DNA of 64,000 bases, from the NCBI GenBank assembly GCA_001600055.1, contig BCIV01000020.1, positions 439,196-503,195 of the forward strand, written 5' to 3'. The stretch comes from Filobasidium wieringae. Lineage: Eukaryota > Basidiomycota > Tremellomycetes > Filobasidiales > Filobasidiaceae. A model generated the notes under the pieces. It was given only the letters and a program-made list of their open reading frames with translations. It searched no databases and had not been told where the DNA came from. A program made the position numbers and the translations under genes. Positions 1-12,586 of the stretch are shown here, piece by piece (positions within the stretch are counted from its first letter, which is position 1; the number at the start of each line of letters is the position of its first letter).

Positions 1-1640
1 GGGATTGTTCCTGCTGAACAGGTAAGAAGCTATGCTCTGAGAATAAGCAACAACCTTTTTTTTCTGGCGTCTCGAAGGTTTCGTTAACATGTAAGGTTGA
101 TGTTGTAAGACGATGATCGAAATTCGGCCTTGGATTATTCCGGTTCGTGCGAGTATTTGCGGGTCGTAGAGTCGGTGCTTGCCTCACGTATCAATATTAT
201 CTTCAGGTTTATTGTCGTGAAGATCTCGAACTGTATTAAGGAAAAGCTACAACAAGGTCTAATCAGCTCAATGACCTGTCGACTTGAGTAGGCCATAAGC
301 TTACTGTATATAGACTTCGAACCCGAATATTCGTTTTGAGGGTCGTGTAATGTTTCGTCTTGGTGGCTATACAGCGAGCTGAGTAACAGGATGGAGATTA
401 GATCAGTCTATTATCACCAAACAAGCTCAGTAAAGGAAGATTCGATGCTTACTGGACCCTGGTCGATGATCTCGATTGGCTCAATGATTCGTTATAAAGC
501 TGACGGTATCTCCAATTTCGTCCGGAATAAGCTGAGTGAGTAGTGGTCTGATCAGCTTACTGTCTACGGAGGATCAAGGGAAAGATGATCTGACTTTGTC
601 TTAAACTCGAAACTGATGGGCCTGGATAGGCTTCGTTTCTAAAGTAAGTTGACAAACAATTCCGATCAGATTCAAGACGATCGATCTATGGTAGAAGAAG
701 TATCTAGCTTACCAAACCAATTTGAGCTGCTGGTCTATAGTGATTCTGATTCCGATTGATTGATAGGGTCTATCGAAGGCTAAAGGATGAAACTCGTCAG
801 CTTTGAAGCCAGCGAAGACCAATGAACGGATAATGAAGACGCACCTGATGACGATTTCCAAGTTTGTGATTCTGGCTGATTGTTATTATAGGGGTCGTTG
901 ATGGTCGTCTTGCTTTATCTTTTAGTCTCGAAGTCCTGATGCAGACCGATCACAATAAGGGCAAATGCAGGGTTTGTGAGAATTTGTGATTATCGTAAGA
1001 AAGTGTCGTTGGAGTTTCGTTTTGCAAAGTCTAATAAGATGGTCTTGGTTATCGTAATCGCTAGTCAAATCAAGTCGAACTGTTAGTTCTTAAGTGCGAT
1101 TGTGAAGACGGACGTTCCACTCACTGAGCCCGTTAGTATGCCATAATCTTGACGATTGATTGTCCAGTTGGAACTCTATGCAGGTGGTATTCCACGGTTC
1201 TGAAGCTTTCGGGAAAGGAGATTGGTGATGGTAGAGCTACCTGAACTACAAGTTAACAAATCTTACAGCTTCAGCGCTTTGGAGCAGAGAGCAAGGGGAA
1301 GAAGGGCTTACGTATAGATTGTAGCGGTTTACAACTGTACTGACTTGGATTGTCCGCTGAGCGTTGAAAGTATGCGACTGGAAAGAGCGAGTCGAAATGA
1401 TGGAAAGAGGTAATTTCGACTAAACGTTGTTTTGGTTTCGAGGTTGAATCATCTAATCTTGAAAACGCATGCCGGCCGGTAACTGTGTTCTATGCGTTCT
1501 CGAAGTCATGATCGATCGATCTGATCCTGCTAGTAGCCGTTACATCATCCTGGAACTGACCTACTTGTGATTCTTGTCCTGTCCTACAACCATATGCCCA
1601 ACAGCTCGACATACATCATCCACCTATACTCTCTTACACC
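1..1640. other. No recognisable gene; upstream region of the first hydrolase gene
   Basis: No reading frame of useful length, no tRNA-like fold and no clear repeat is visible on either strand over 1.6 kb. A good splice donor (caggtaag) lies at about 19-26, so the first bases could be the end of an exon of a gene that starts outside the window. The rest is most simply intergenic DNA, promoter and 5' leader of the gene starting at 1641. A non-coding transcript cannot be excluded from sequence alone. Confidence 0.5.
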
Positions 1641-3153
1641 ATGCATATGGACAATGCCAACGGCCTTTCCTCTAGACCGAATCGCACCGCTCCTTCATCC
1701 ACCTCAAAGCCGGACAATTCCTCCGGGTTAGGCTACTTCCTTCCTCCCACCGATGCCATCAGCAATCCTTCCGCTCCTAATGCCTGGCCATGGTACATCG
1801 ATCGCATCGTCGTGCTACTGATCTATGCGATTCTTGGCCTAGTGATATTTATACCCGTCACCATCTGGAGCAGTGTCACTTTTTACCTACGCGGACCCAC
1901 TCATCCTGACTGGGATTACAAGACTCAAGTGATATCCAATATAATGTACTACTTTATCGCCATGTTGTTTATGTTCAAACTTCCCGGTGTGGATTATGCG
2001 GAAGGCAAGATTAAATCCGCCCTCATTCGACCTGGTTTGGAAGTAGAGGGTATCACTATCCCCCCTTGTCAACCGGAGTTCATTACGGGTTGGGCGAAAC
2101 ACAAGGCCGTTCAACCTATCGATCGCCCGGGATTTATGATCTGGCCCAAAAAGGATGCGGATCCAGGATCAGGTAGGAAAACGGGACTGGAAATGGCCGG
2201 GGAGAACGAGAAGGTCATCTTATACTTTGTCGGAGGAGGATTCATCAGCGGTCACCCACTATTGAGTCATCTAGCATGGACCGTCTCCGACCTCCTGAAT
2301 ACTCGAGTATTCTGTAAGCCCGTTCGATTGATTCCCACTCTCACCCACTTGATCCAACTCACCCAAGTCCCCCTCACATGTAGGCGCAAATTACCGAAAA
2401 TCCCTCAACTCCTCATCAGCATTCCCTGGCTCTCTCCTTGATGCACTCTCAGCTTACCTCTACCTGGTCCAAAAGCTCCATTTCAAACCATCTAACATAG
2501 TCTTGATGGGCGATAGCGCGGGAGGAAACAGTTCGCTCGGTTTGGCAAGGTATCTGGGTGAATTGAAGAGGGAGAAGATTGGAGGGGAGGTGGGGATGGT
2601 TGGGGGAATGATCTTGTTCTCCGTGAGTATGATTCAATATTCTCATTGTGACGCATCTTGAATTCATCTGGTTGCGAATTGGTTAGCCTTGGTGTGATAT
2701 GACGGAGGCACCTGGGACGTCTATCGAGACGAACAAGAAATACGTAAGCTCCCGTTTCATTTTCACCCTCGCACCTTGGCTTACACAATTCCACCCGACT
2801 TTCTTCTGTAGGACTACGTTTCCTCCCTAGGAGGCAATGGTATCTCCGCCCACACGCGTCATTACCCCACCTCACTCCGTTCCCCCTATTTCTCTCCCGC
2901 CCTTCCAGCACCAGACGGTTCCCCCCGTTTCACCCACCTAGCTGAAGTTGGCGCAAAAGTTTACATCCAAACGGGAACTGCGGAGCTCTTGTTCGATCAG
3001 GACCATGCGCTTGCGAAGGGAATGAAGGAGGAAGGTGTCGATGTGATGATCAGGAGTGTACCGGGGGATATACACGTGGGGATCTTGTTTTCGTTGAAGA
3101 AACCACTAGATGCTACTAAGAAGGATTTGCCGGAGTTGTGGGCGAGGGTCTAA
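1641..3153 (+). CDS. Membrane-anchored alpha/beta hydrolase (HSL/acetylesterase-like)
   Basis: Probable carboxylic-ester hydrolase of the alpha/beta-hydrolase-3 (hormone-sensitive lipase-like) family; substrate unknown. Exons are 1641-2313, 2384-2622, 2687-2743 and 2812-3153, giving 436 residues. Splicing restores GDSAGGN, the nucleophile elbow, just after the second exon begins. The oxyanion motif, usually HGGGF, reads FVGGGF here, so the usual His is Val. The likely acid is the Asp in ELLFDQD and the base the His in GDIHVGIL near the C-terminus. Residues about 52-80 (WYIDRIVVLLIYAILGLVIF and following) form one hydrophobic segment, so the catalytic domain is probably tethered to an internal membrane. 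The uninterrupted frame runs on past the first intron into nonsense, which supports splicing. Family call is strong; substrate is not inferable. Confidence 0.86.
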
Positions 3154-3683
3154 GGGGAGGAGCATTGAGCAACATGTTTATGATGAAGAGATATGTGCTT
3201 TTGATGTATGCAAGAAATGATGATGTAGCTTTAACTGAATATCTTTTGGGCAACGTTACCAGAAGCTTTGGTCGCGTGGCAGTTTACGCGCAGTTGAATT
3301 TGGCTGGTTCGCGAGGGCTGTTTTGAGTGACTGTATATTGTGAGGAAGGGTGGCCGTGCTTGCTCAATGATTTGACCCCTTTGGACAAGTTGCCAGTCTA
3401 GGTTCAAAAGTTTGACTTCCTTATGGCCCTGGCATCGTGGAGGTCCTAGCCAAAGCTAGCTGATGCTTTGTACTGTCCGGAACGATTTACCATACTAGCA
3501 GTTGGGACCGTCCCTCATGTTAATATTGATATAAAGATACAAATATTGGCCTTGAATGACTATCTGTCCGAAGAGGTTGCCCTAGCTCAAACACTGCGCG
3601 ACTTTGTTGTCGAGTCGGAACAGGAATATAGTATATACATGAGTCTGGAAGCGCTTTCTAACCTTTGCCGTCTTATTGACGGT
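3154..3683. other. Tail-to-tail intergenic region
   Basis: About 530 bp between the convergent hydrolase and GATA-finger genes. Short frames exist but have no family resemblance and no sensible splice extension. Presumably holds the two 3' untranslated regions and terminators. Confidence 0.5.
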
Positions 3684-4858
3684 TTACGAGTGGTTTGATG
3701 CTCTGAATGACGCGTTATCTAGGTGCCTGATCATCGCAGTGGTGTCATCCAACATGTCCAAGATCCACCTTCGTCCTTCCACAAGCATCGCTCGACGGTC
3801 CCGAACAGCCAGTTCAGTCGGGGTCTCATCTTCTTCCCTTGGTCGCATAAATCTACGAGAGGGACTGAGAGGTGGTTTAGAGGCGGAGTAGTTATCCGCC
3901 ATCCGCTCGATCACGGACAAAGGTGGAAGAGCTGGTCGTTCCGATACGTAACCTTTGGCGATCTCTGCACGGTATCGGTTGTCAGAACCGTTCGTGTGAG
4001 CGGGGATCGTACTGGGTCGATAATTGCGTTGAAGGGTGTCTTGAACAGGTCGATCTTCTTGTCGATCAGGAGCAGGAAGAGATCTGAAGTAAGGATGAGA
4101 AGCCAAGTTGGCGCCTGATCGCGAGTTTCTGACGGCGCCTGAAGGAGAGGACGACCTGAGAGAAGGTAATTCTCGGCTTGCTAGAGCGCGAACGTCCGTT
4201 GTGTCGTTTTGTCCTTTGGTCGTGGTAGTCTGCGCAGCCTGTCGGAATGTAATTCATTATATGAGTCAATGACATGCCAGATATCCCGTCTAATATCGAA
4301 ACTCACCAATCGAGGATTCATCCGTCTCCTTAGCTGATCGCAGCATCTGCCGCAAAGCGGTCTTCCTGTCCGATCCCTCCTCCATTGTGCGTTCACTCCC
4401 GTCGCAGTGCAATAAGCACAACTTAGGGAAGCTGCCGTGGAAGCCTGAGCTTTGGTCGAGCCATGTATAAGGTCACTCATCTTCGGTACGATTACGCGAG
4501 TGATTTCAGGGGTAGGGTCGCGAGCAGGTTTAGGCGCAGGAAGGATCGATTCCATCTCCTTCAAATTTCGCGCGATAGATTTCTCCTTCTCTTCCCTCAC
4601 ATCTCTCTCCTTTGTGATTCTGAATTTCCCCAGATCTTTCGAGTTGGAAGACGACCACGAGTTTGTCTGTCGATGTGTGGGGATGGCGGGCATGGAGGCT
4701 CTACTGATCGTGCTCCTATTCATGCTCGTGTTGGTGTTTCGAATGGGAAAGGCGGAATCAGAGGGGGAAGATTCGTCAGAGACCAAATTGATTTCTTGGC
4801 CCTGACGAGTAGGGGGAAGGATAATAGGTGGAGGGCGGTCCCCGTTCTTTTCCGCGGT
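3684..4858 (-). CDS. GATA-type zinc-finger protein (5' end not located)
   Basis: Probable sequence-specific transcription regulator. Two exons are clear on the minus strand, 4858-4307 and 4238-3684, joined in phase across a 68-nt intron (gtgagt...ccgacag). Together they encode about 368 residues. The first ends with a single GATA-like finger: CAYC, then about 17 residues containing QWRRD and GRPLC, then CGRCC, followed by basic RRRM. The second exon has no recognised domain and ends in a helical stretch (RRWILDMLDDTTAMIRHL). The exon at 4858 begins directly after a good acceptor (ttacctgtgcag) and has no ATG there, so a short 5' exon must lie further up (about 4880-5200), which I could not fix. 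The finger is divergent: the usual TPxWR core reads NAQWR. DNA binding is inferred. Confidence 0.68.
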
Positions 4859-6641
4859 CTGCACAGGTAAATGGAAAGGAGCGCTTGAGGGGAAAGAAAA
4901 TTATTTCTCGAGATGGATCCCTTTACCTCTACGATCTCTGTTGAACTATTATCAAAGGGTTCTTTTTTCTTTCTCGCAGAAGAAACTTCAAAAGAACGGA
5001 CGCCTGTTTTTTCGTTTCGTTGGACAACGATCCCGTTCACTCATATATAATAATCCTTCTTTTCCCCTTTCACCTTCGCAAGAGCTGAGACATGTGTGCA
5101 TCCTTTCATTCCCTCTCCAGCGAGAACGCTCAAGGTTCCTTTGTCGAGCGCGGCTCACCCGTCTTTATCGCGACTGGATAAGGGGTATGTGCACAGCTAT
5201 GGTATACGGAATCAGGGGTGGGATTGGGAAATAGATCAGCTGCCATCATAAGGTTCTGGGAGTCGATAACCAGATCGCTCGTTCCGTTCAGCGTCATCAC
5301 CAACGATACTGACTCGCTCAGAATCGAAGCACGGGATCAAATTCGAAGGGCCCTGCTCGATAGCGAAGAATTCAGCGAGCTCTGGCTCTTCGTGTTCAGC
5401 TTGCGTTCTGAAATGAGAGAGTGTCATGGCGATCCTTTCATTACTTCTCGCATTCGAACTCCTGAACGGGCATAGGAGAGGCCTGATCGCTTCTAAAACG
5501 GCGATAGAGAGGATTGGGCAATGCCGGATTGCGGCAGAAGATAAATGAGTTCTGGACAATCGCACTGAGATCCTTCAAGGTACTGAGCACGATTTTTGAC
5601 CTTCTGATTGTACAATACGTCATCTCACTGAGGTTTCATCCCTTCATACGATCGTCGCATTGACTTGCAGCTGAAACGCCTGATAGGATCAAACGATGAT
5701 GATCAAACCCAATTAGAAATTAGAAATGACGTATCATTTTCTTCCATTTATGCGCCAAGGCCGAGCGTGGCTGTGAAGGATTCGGGCCGTGTTCTCGCTC
5801 ATTGCGCGCTAGTGAAATCGTCAAGGAAGGGAAAGATATTCGCCATTTCTCGCTCAGAGAACGCTCAATCTGACAAAGATAAGCTCATTGTTCGATCGAT
5901 CACTTGAGTCAGAGCTCGTAGTGTCTGAACAACAGGTATCCAGGAGCATCTAACGGGAACCAAACGTTTCTCCCTACGAATACCCACTTCGCGGACCCCC
6001 AGCTTGCAGCTCGTACCTCGCATATCCAGCCTCATCTCGCTTAGCCAAAACGTGGGGTAGATCGATAACGTCAACCACTCGCCAACCTGAAAAGCGCAGA
6101 CCCTCGTCTATTTGCTATTTGTTCGTGTCGAGTATTTGTTTATCGAATCGCAAATACAAACACCAGCAGGACTTTGTTGGAATCAGTAAGCCCAGCACCT
6201 CGCTTAACGTTCAGAGAGGAGCTTGAAGGCTAAGCCTTCCTCGATACACCTCTTTCCCAACTAGATAGTTTGGAAAACAACCATCCCCTCGTGCAGATCT
6301 TCAGTCAAACCGCTTCAACCCCGACAAGAACGATCAAGGAGTAAAGGAGCTTCAAGACAAAGGAATTACAATCGTTTCCTGACCCATCCATCCCATCCCC
6401 AACTCGTCTTTCACGTCTACTTGAATTCAGCGGAAGAAGCTGAGGAATCGGGTTTGAACAAGGGTATCAAGCTATAGTCGAGGACAGAGGCGATTCAAAT
6501 AGGATCGACAAGGCAGGAGAACAACGGAACGATCTACCGGTGTGCAAAAGATCTTTCTGGAATAGACTCCTTCACGACTCAATCATACGACCATCTCGCC
6601 TCGAAACTTTCAACACCACAACTTAACAAAACATCGAAACA
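4859..6641. other. Divergent intergenic region / long 5' leaders
   Basis: 1.8 kb between the divergent GATA-finger and Mid2-like genes. It must contain the missing first exon of the GATA gene and both promoters. No other coding frame is convincing; the 109-codon minus-strand frame at 5236-5565 has no domain and no good start context. Confidence 0.45.
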
Positions 6642-9600
6642 ATGTCTTCCAGCGGAACAGCAGTACCGGAGACGACGGCGAGTGAAGCACCGGCCACAAG
6701 TGCCCAGCCAGCAACGAGTCAGGAGCCTAGTAAGTGATTTCTTTTCTCCTGTCCTGATTCTATCTGTGCGGTATGAGAGGGAGAGCAAATCTGTGTTTCG
6801 TTCGGGAATGGTCTGGGTCTGGGTCTGGGTCTGGGTCTGGATCAAACATTGGTCATCTGGTTCTGGTCGGTCGATCAAGCTAGTGATTGGCTATCGCGTC
6901 TGGGTTACGTTCGCTATTCTCCTGCTCTGCGGACTTGCACACTGCTGGTCTATCTATCGTCTTCTTTCTTCACTTCCCGCCTGGACTATGGACTGAAGGA
7001 CCCATAGGACACTCTACCACACAACTACTCTGTTCAGCCTGATTGCGAATCGACCCAACCCATTCAGCTCGACTCAAGAAGAAGCGCACCAATCACGGCT
7101 GCGCGTCCCATCTTCCCTGTATTCCGCGCGTTCCTCCGGGCCCCGCTTCGCTGGGAACCGCATGGATCAAAACAAAAGGGCGAGGACGAGTCTTTCATCA
7201 TCAAAAGCTTCTCAAATCGATATCGTTCTCGTTTCAATTGCGATACATCCATCCCTCCCTTCTCCTCGTCCTCTTCGTCCTATCTTAATCTCCACGCTAT
7301 ACACACATTCGTTACTCTACATCTCCTTACGGGAATCATCACCCTATACAGCCTGGAAGAAACAGAGGCGGGATCTTTGGAAACCTCCTTTCAACTTTCT
7401 ATCACATCACAATCATCTCAATCATATTGGATTCAGTCAAGAACTATTAGACACAGTTCAAGTTATCAAGAGCACTCAATTCAATAAAGAAATAAAGAAT
7501 ATCCACCTGAAGACCAGTAGGACAAGATGTCGACAATTTGTTAGTGGAGTTTTACGATTCGCGGACGAGTTTGGTTCTACGGGAAAGGAGTGCTTGGCTG
7601 GACAACGAGACGGAGAAGGCTAGCAATCGCTCCCGCCTTGAGTATACGCAATAGTGCTGGTCTTAGCATGTCGAAGCTGGTCAGCTGAAGAGCGGACAAG
7701 ACTGTCTGCAAATTAGGCAGCAATCTTTGGGAGAATGGGGAAAGGGGGTTCTGACCACGGACCTCCTTTCTTTGTTCTCGATCTGCTAGATCGAACTAAG
7801 GATGATGCGAACAGGCAGGCAGACATGCATTAGCGGAAAGGAGATTCATGCGAGAATGATTTCGTCATCCACCCTGCCGTTCGGAAGCAGAAGCAGACTT
7901 AGACCAGTAGACCAGGACGAACACAATGACCAACTAGATCTAGAACCGAAAGAAGAAGCTAGATATGTGTGACCTGTACGAGATGATTGGGGTGAAAAGC
8001 CTCGATCGTTCTCGGGCGAAAACCAAGATGATCGAATGCGGATGAGAAACAGCACAGCCGAGAAATGAAATACTGATCACCATGTTGTTTCTCGATAGCT
8101 ACCGCTCCGAGTGCACCAGCCACTTCCGAAACTCAAGCTCCGGCCACTTCCCCCGCAACCTCTGCAGCTCCAGTGACCACTTCTGAAGCACCCGTCACGA
8201 CGACTTCCCAAGCGCCAGTGACGACCACGACTCAAGCTCAGGTGACCACTACTCAGGCTCAAGTGACTACACAGCCTCAGGTAACGACTCAACCTCAAGT
8301 CACTACAACTCAACAACAAGTCACGACCACTCAGCAACAAGTCACCACGGAGAGGGAACAGACGACTCAGCAGCAACAGACCCAGGCCCAGAGTACTGTG
8401 GTTGTTACGGTTCCTAACAGTCAGCCCGTGACGAGCCAGTGAGTGGGATCTCAACGCTATGAAGCGGTTTGAGAGGGAGATGATCTGAATCTTCTCCCCG
8501 GCTTCACAGACAGCAGCAAAGTCAACAACAGACTCAGGCGCAATCGACTCAGGTTGTCACGGTCGCCGATCCATCTTCGACCGTCGCGGGACAGAGCACT
8601 TCCTTTGTGACCGTATCTCAGAGCCAGACTTCCCAGGCTGCCAGTAGGACCAGGTGAGGTCATACCAGGCCTGTCAATGTGAACCGCGTGCTGATTATCC
8701 TTGAACGACCAGTACCCTGACCCTTCCTGCCGGCGTGACATCTGGAACTGTAACGACAGATGTCGGATCGGCCATCTTGATCACTACGACCAACGATCGT
8801 GGCCAACTCATCACCACCGCTCCAGCTACCATCACTTCGGCCATTGTCACTCAGGATTCCAACGGAGTCGTCTTCACCGTCACCCAGATCGTTAGGAACC
8901 CCAGCGGTAGTTTGAACGACGGAAGTGGGAACTCCTCGGGCGGAACGAGTTCGTTCTTTAACAACACAGGGGCGGTTGTGGGAGTGTTTGTGGTAGTGGG
9001 TATCGCGGGAGCTGCCATCTTGCTGGGATTCGGGTTCCTGTTCATGAGAAGGCGAAGGAGGCAGAAGTTGGACAGGTCAGTCTCGCGATTCATAAGTACT
9101 CGTTTGCGTTGGCTGATCGTGTTTGTTGGTTGCTATCGATAGGGATGTCGCGGCTGCCGCTGCCGCTGCCAATGCTGCTGCCATGCGTACTCCATTCGAG
9201 GACGACGAGGACGCTGCTGGAGGCAACACTTCGTTCAACTCGGCTAGTGGTCCAGCGATGACTCAGTACGGCGGATATTATGCGAGTGGAAGCGGACCTG
9301 GAGGTTACGATTATGAGCAACAGGGCGGGTACGATCCATACGCCGCTGCTGCTGGAGGTTCGGGAGCGGCTGCTTTGGGCGCTGTGGCGGGACATCACGA
9401 TGACCCTTACCAAGATCAGCCTAACCTCGCCTCCAACCAAAACCAGTACTACCTCGACCCCAACGAGTACGATTATGACAAGGCTTCGAGGAGCGAGCAG
9501 GGGTACACGTACGAGTCGGGACCCTACTCTGACGTACCACTTGCTGCTGGCGGGACAAACTACATGTTGAGCAGACAAGATAGCGAGGGAAGCGTAGGGG

Positions 9601-9729
9601 AACACGCCGATGAGCAGTACAACAATCGGAGAGGAGCTTTGAAGGTCAGTCCGGTCGTTCGTCGGAAGTTGAAGTCACACTAAACATATACCACGCTTCG
9701 TACAGGTCGCCAACCCGTCCGACGAATGA
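6642..9729 (+). CDS. Mid2/WSC-like single-pass surface protein, Thr/Gln-rich
   Basis: Predicted single-pass plasma-membrane protein that could act as a cell-wall sensor. Exons are 6642-6729, 8099-8438, 8510-8653, 8713-9075, 9143-9644 and 9706-9729, giving 486 residues. Layout: a Ser/Thr/Gln/Pro-rich ectodomain with repeated VTTTQ-type units (dense O-glycosylation sites); a globular patch with VTTDVGSAI and VFTVTQIV; one transmembrane helix at about 276-300 (GAVVGVFVVVGIAGAAILLG) followed by the stop-transfer RRRRRQK; then a Tyr/Gly-rich cytoplasmic tail ending VANPSDE. The last intron is inferred because the unspliced frame would end less naturally. No signal peptide is visible: the protein starts MSSSGTAVPETT. 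Either insertion relies on the single helix, or a signal exon was missed in the unusually long (1369 nt) first intron. Confidence 0.75.
6811..6840. repeat. GTCTGG hexamer microsatellite (5 units)
   Basis: Five perfect tandem copies of GTCTGG inside the first intron of the Mid2-like gene. Too short and internal to be telomeric. Confidence 0.9.
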
Positions 9730-10496
9730 CCTAGCTGAATAAAATTTCCTCTGATACCCCCCCAACTCTGTTCTATTTTATATGTCGACCCGTTGTGACT
9801 CGTTCCGGTCGATTCTGCTGATCATGCGATCATGGACCTCCCTGGCGTGCCTGTGCCTCACCCTCGTTCTCATCATTTTGTATCGAATTGACATTCCCGT
9901 GGTCTTCCTATGTGTTTCTCGCCTTATAAATCGGATGTGGTCTTCATGGTCATCGGTTTGCGGTGAAGTCTTGTCGCCTGTCTGTCTGGAGCAGGCATGT
10001 CTTTGTTTGGAATCGATCGATTTCATGCTGATTATCGGTCTGCGGTTAGTTGTATTTGACCTCCATAGTTTTGATCGACTTTGGAAGTATACATAAGCGT
10101 TGGGTCAAGCGAAGCTAAGGTATGATGAGTCAAGGTGTGGGAACTGATCCATAGTTTCATCGCAGGAGTCCTGCTTTGCTGCACGGATACGGGAGAGTGC
10201 TCAGACAGAAGATGCCCACGCCCAGCCCTGATACGGTTTACACACAGGCTCATGCAATGAAATTCACCAGACCCTGGCTCACACTGATGGCTATACTCAT
10301 CTCGGCCTTCCAATACCGCTTCGACCCTCTCCGAAACGTCCTTGCGCCTAGTGTCCTCAAACCCCTTGTTGGTAGCGAACCCATGTTGTCAAGGTTGTTG
10401 ACCTTGCGCCTGTCTTGCCAAGGCCAAGACAGCAGTCAAGATTGCATATCTCTAGTGGAAGCAGGCATACGAAGATTCGGTGTTGTCCATAAAAAG

Positions 10497-10517
10497 AAAA
10501 AAAAAAAAAAAAAAAAA
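10497..10517. repeat. A21 homopolymer
   Basis: Uninterrupted run of 21 A, preceded by AAAAAG. No reverse-transcriptase frame or target-site duplication was seen beside it, so it is described only as a homopolymer. Confidence 0.9.
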
Positions 10518-11338
10518 GATAACAGATACCAGGATGGGGACAGATAGCCTAGGGTGTGTTACACTTTGTTTGAGCTCTTTACGAGTATCACCGGTTGCTA
10601 CCGAGCCGCCTTGAAGCTCTTAGAAAGTAGATCTTCTTGCGGTAGAAATTCGAAATTCTTACTCGACCCTTTTGATTCACTTGTTCCACATTGCGCCGGA
10701 TTTCTCAACTGCGTTGGATCGTGATTGCCTATTCGAGTTCAGACCGATATGTTCCGTCTGACCACGATTATTGATCACGCTTGGTCGCGGTCGTTTGCTC
10801 CAGGACACGCACGTTTACTAGCTATACGGTGTTGTTTTTGAGACGTTGTCCTACCGGTTCTACCAATGTTTCAGACGACAGATCAGGTTTCGCCTCACGT
10901 CGATTCGAAACTCGTCCATCGAAACTCACGCGCGCGAAAGGACGTCCGAGCGTTCGAAGGAAGATGATGGATCGCCGATCGTTCATCTCACGACGGAACC
11001 AGATGGATCGTTCCATCTTGTCTCGCCCATCGTCGTCTCATGTCTCATTCGTTGATAGCTGGCGCCGTCTCGTGCGAGTCCGCACAGACCATACATCGAA
11101 ATAGACGTGACATGTCTCTCAACAGCATCAGACGACCGGGCGAGGTCGATGTCCGTGCCAACGAGCCATCACGATAAGGCCTGTGCGTTCCTTTGGTCGT
11201 TCGAAATGGACGAAAGCGTTATCGCAACGAGCTTGGACGATACTGCGAGGCGAATCCGGCAGGTTTTCATTCTGTGAGAGGTGCGATGGTTTTGAGAAAG
11301 TCGAGAAGAATCGACCGAGCTGGGCTGAGTTGACTGAG

Positions 11339-11346
11339 TATATAAG
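11339..11346 (+). promoter_or_regulatory. TATA box of carbonic anhydrase gene
   Basis: TATATAAG lies about 102 nt upstream of the ATG at 11448, a usual distance when the transcript start is 30-60 nt downstream. Confidence 0.6.
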
Positions 11347-11447
11347 CAGAAAGTGTCGACACATTCTGTCAAAGGTCAACTTCTTTATCAACTCACATCA
11401 ATCGCCTATCTCCTCGATAACCCACACTGCTCATTCAAGCTTACAAA

Positions 11448-12586
11448 ATGCCCGTCCCGACCCCTCAGACTCCTTCGTCCCCTATCAGCCCTATCACCCC
11501 TACAACCCCTCCCTCCCAATCGTTCCCCCTCCTCGAAGGGTACTTATCAACAAACCAATCCTGGTCGACCGAGACGACCGCCAAGGAACCCGATTTCTTC
11601 ACGGATCTCGCCAAGGGTCAGAAACCTGGGTTGCTTTGGTTTGGATGTACGTCGCGCTTCCGAGCTCTCATTCATCGTTTGAATTGATGATCATCACCAA
11701 CTGAACTGTTGTTCTGGATCTTGACGTTGCTCGGTTAGGTTCCGATTCCCGGACCCCGGAAACTCTTCCTCTAGGTTCTCCGCTTCCCGGATCCATCTTC
11801 GTCCACCGTAATATCGCCAATATCGTCCGTCGATCGGATGCGTCCAGCGGAGCCGTTTTGGAGTACGGTGTCAAGCACTTGGGTGTTGGACATGGTTAGT
11901 CCCGTTGCTAATTGAGACAGAATGCTTGCGAAATGGGAAGAGAGATCTGATATGGTTTATCATCCTCTTTATGTACGGGGGTAGTTGTCGTGGTAGGGCA
12001 TACGGCTTGTGGAGGATGTACGGCCGCTTTGAATTCTCCCGCTTCTCAAGTAAGTCCCGATCCACGCTTTCCCCCTTGATTACGGAGTATTTGTGACGCG
12101 GTTCCTAAGTAATTGACTTTTCGTTCGGACAGACCTCCAAGACCCCTACAACCCCGCTCCAGACTTTCCTCAACCCGCTTATCGAGCTGAGACACTCGTT
12201 ACCTAATTCAAACGAGTTGGATCTGGATGGGTTGATCAGGGCTAACGTCGAAAGGGGAGTCGAGGAGGTTAGCTCTTCCGCCGTAAGTTTCGAACGTGCT
12301 CGGATTGAGGGATATGGAGGTTGATTGGTTGGAGATCGTGCTGGGATGGTCAATGATAGGTCGTCCTCGAGAACTGGGCCGATGCGAAGAAGACGGGAAA
12401 AGAGGGGGTGTTTGTGCACGGGTCAGTCTTTCCCTTCGAACTTTGTCAACGCTAGTCATCTCTTCCCTCAAGCTGATCGCGGTTTGGATTTCGCGGGGTA
12501 GATGGATCATGAACCTCTCTACCGGTCTTATTGAAGATCTAGGAATCAGTCGTGGTTCCGGGACCGGGTTGGCGGTTGGGAAATAG
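11448..12586 (+). CDS. Beta-class carbonic anhydrase
   Basis: Hydrates CO2 to bicarbonate, supplying carboxylases when ambient CO2 is low. Six exons: 11448-11646, 11739-11894, 11985-12049, 12133-12282, 12360-12421 and 12502-12586, giving 238 residues. Splicing rebuilds the full beta-class signature. CSDSRTPE provides zinc ligand Cys67 and the Asp69/Arg71 pair, and [16 protein letters not shown] provides His124 and Cys127. The remainder matches the family ([39 protein letters not shown]). Length and ligand positions are almost those recalled for the Can2 enzyme of Cryptococcus (established knowledge, from memory). No transit peptide is apparent; the N-terminal 30 residues are Pro/Thr/Ser-rich. 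High confidence in both family and exon structure. Confidence 0.95.

Larger units (their letters stand above)
9730..11447. other. Intergenic region upstream of carbonic anhydrase
   Basis: 1.7 kb with no credible gene on either strand. It contains a 21-nt A run and, at its right end, the TATA box of the carbonic anhydrase gene. Several short frames between 10781 and 11390 overlap on both strands without domain content, which looks like random open frames. Confidence 0.5.

Noticed and set aside
3723..4118. Plus-strand frame of 131 codons opposite the GATA-finger gene
   Set aside because: It is the complement of the second GATA exon and shows no domain.
6811..6840. GTCTGG repeat as an interstitial telomere
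   Set aside because: Only five units, not a known telomere sequence, and embedded in an intron.
10497..10517. A21 run as the tail of a retroposed copy
   Set aside because: No element body, reverse transcriptase or target-site duplication flanks it.
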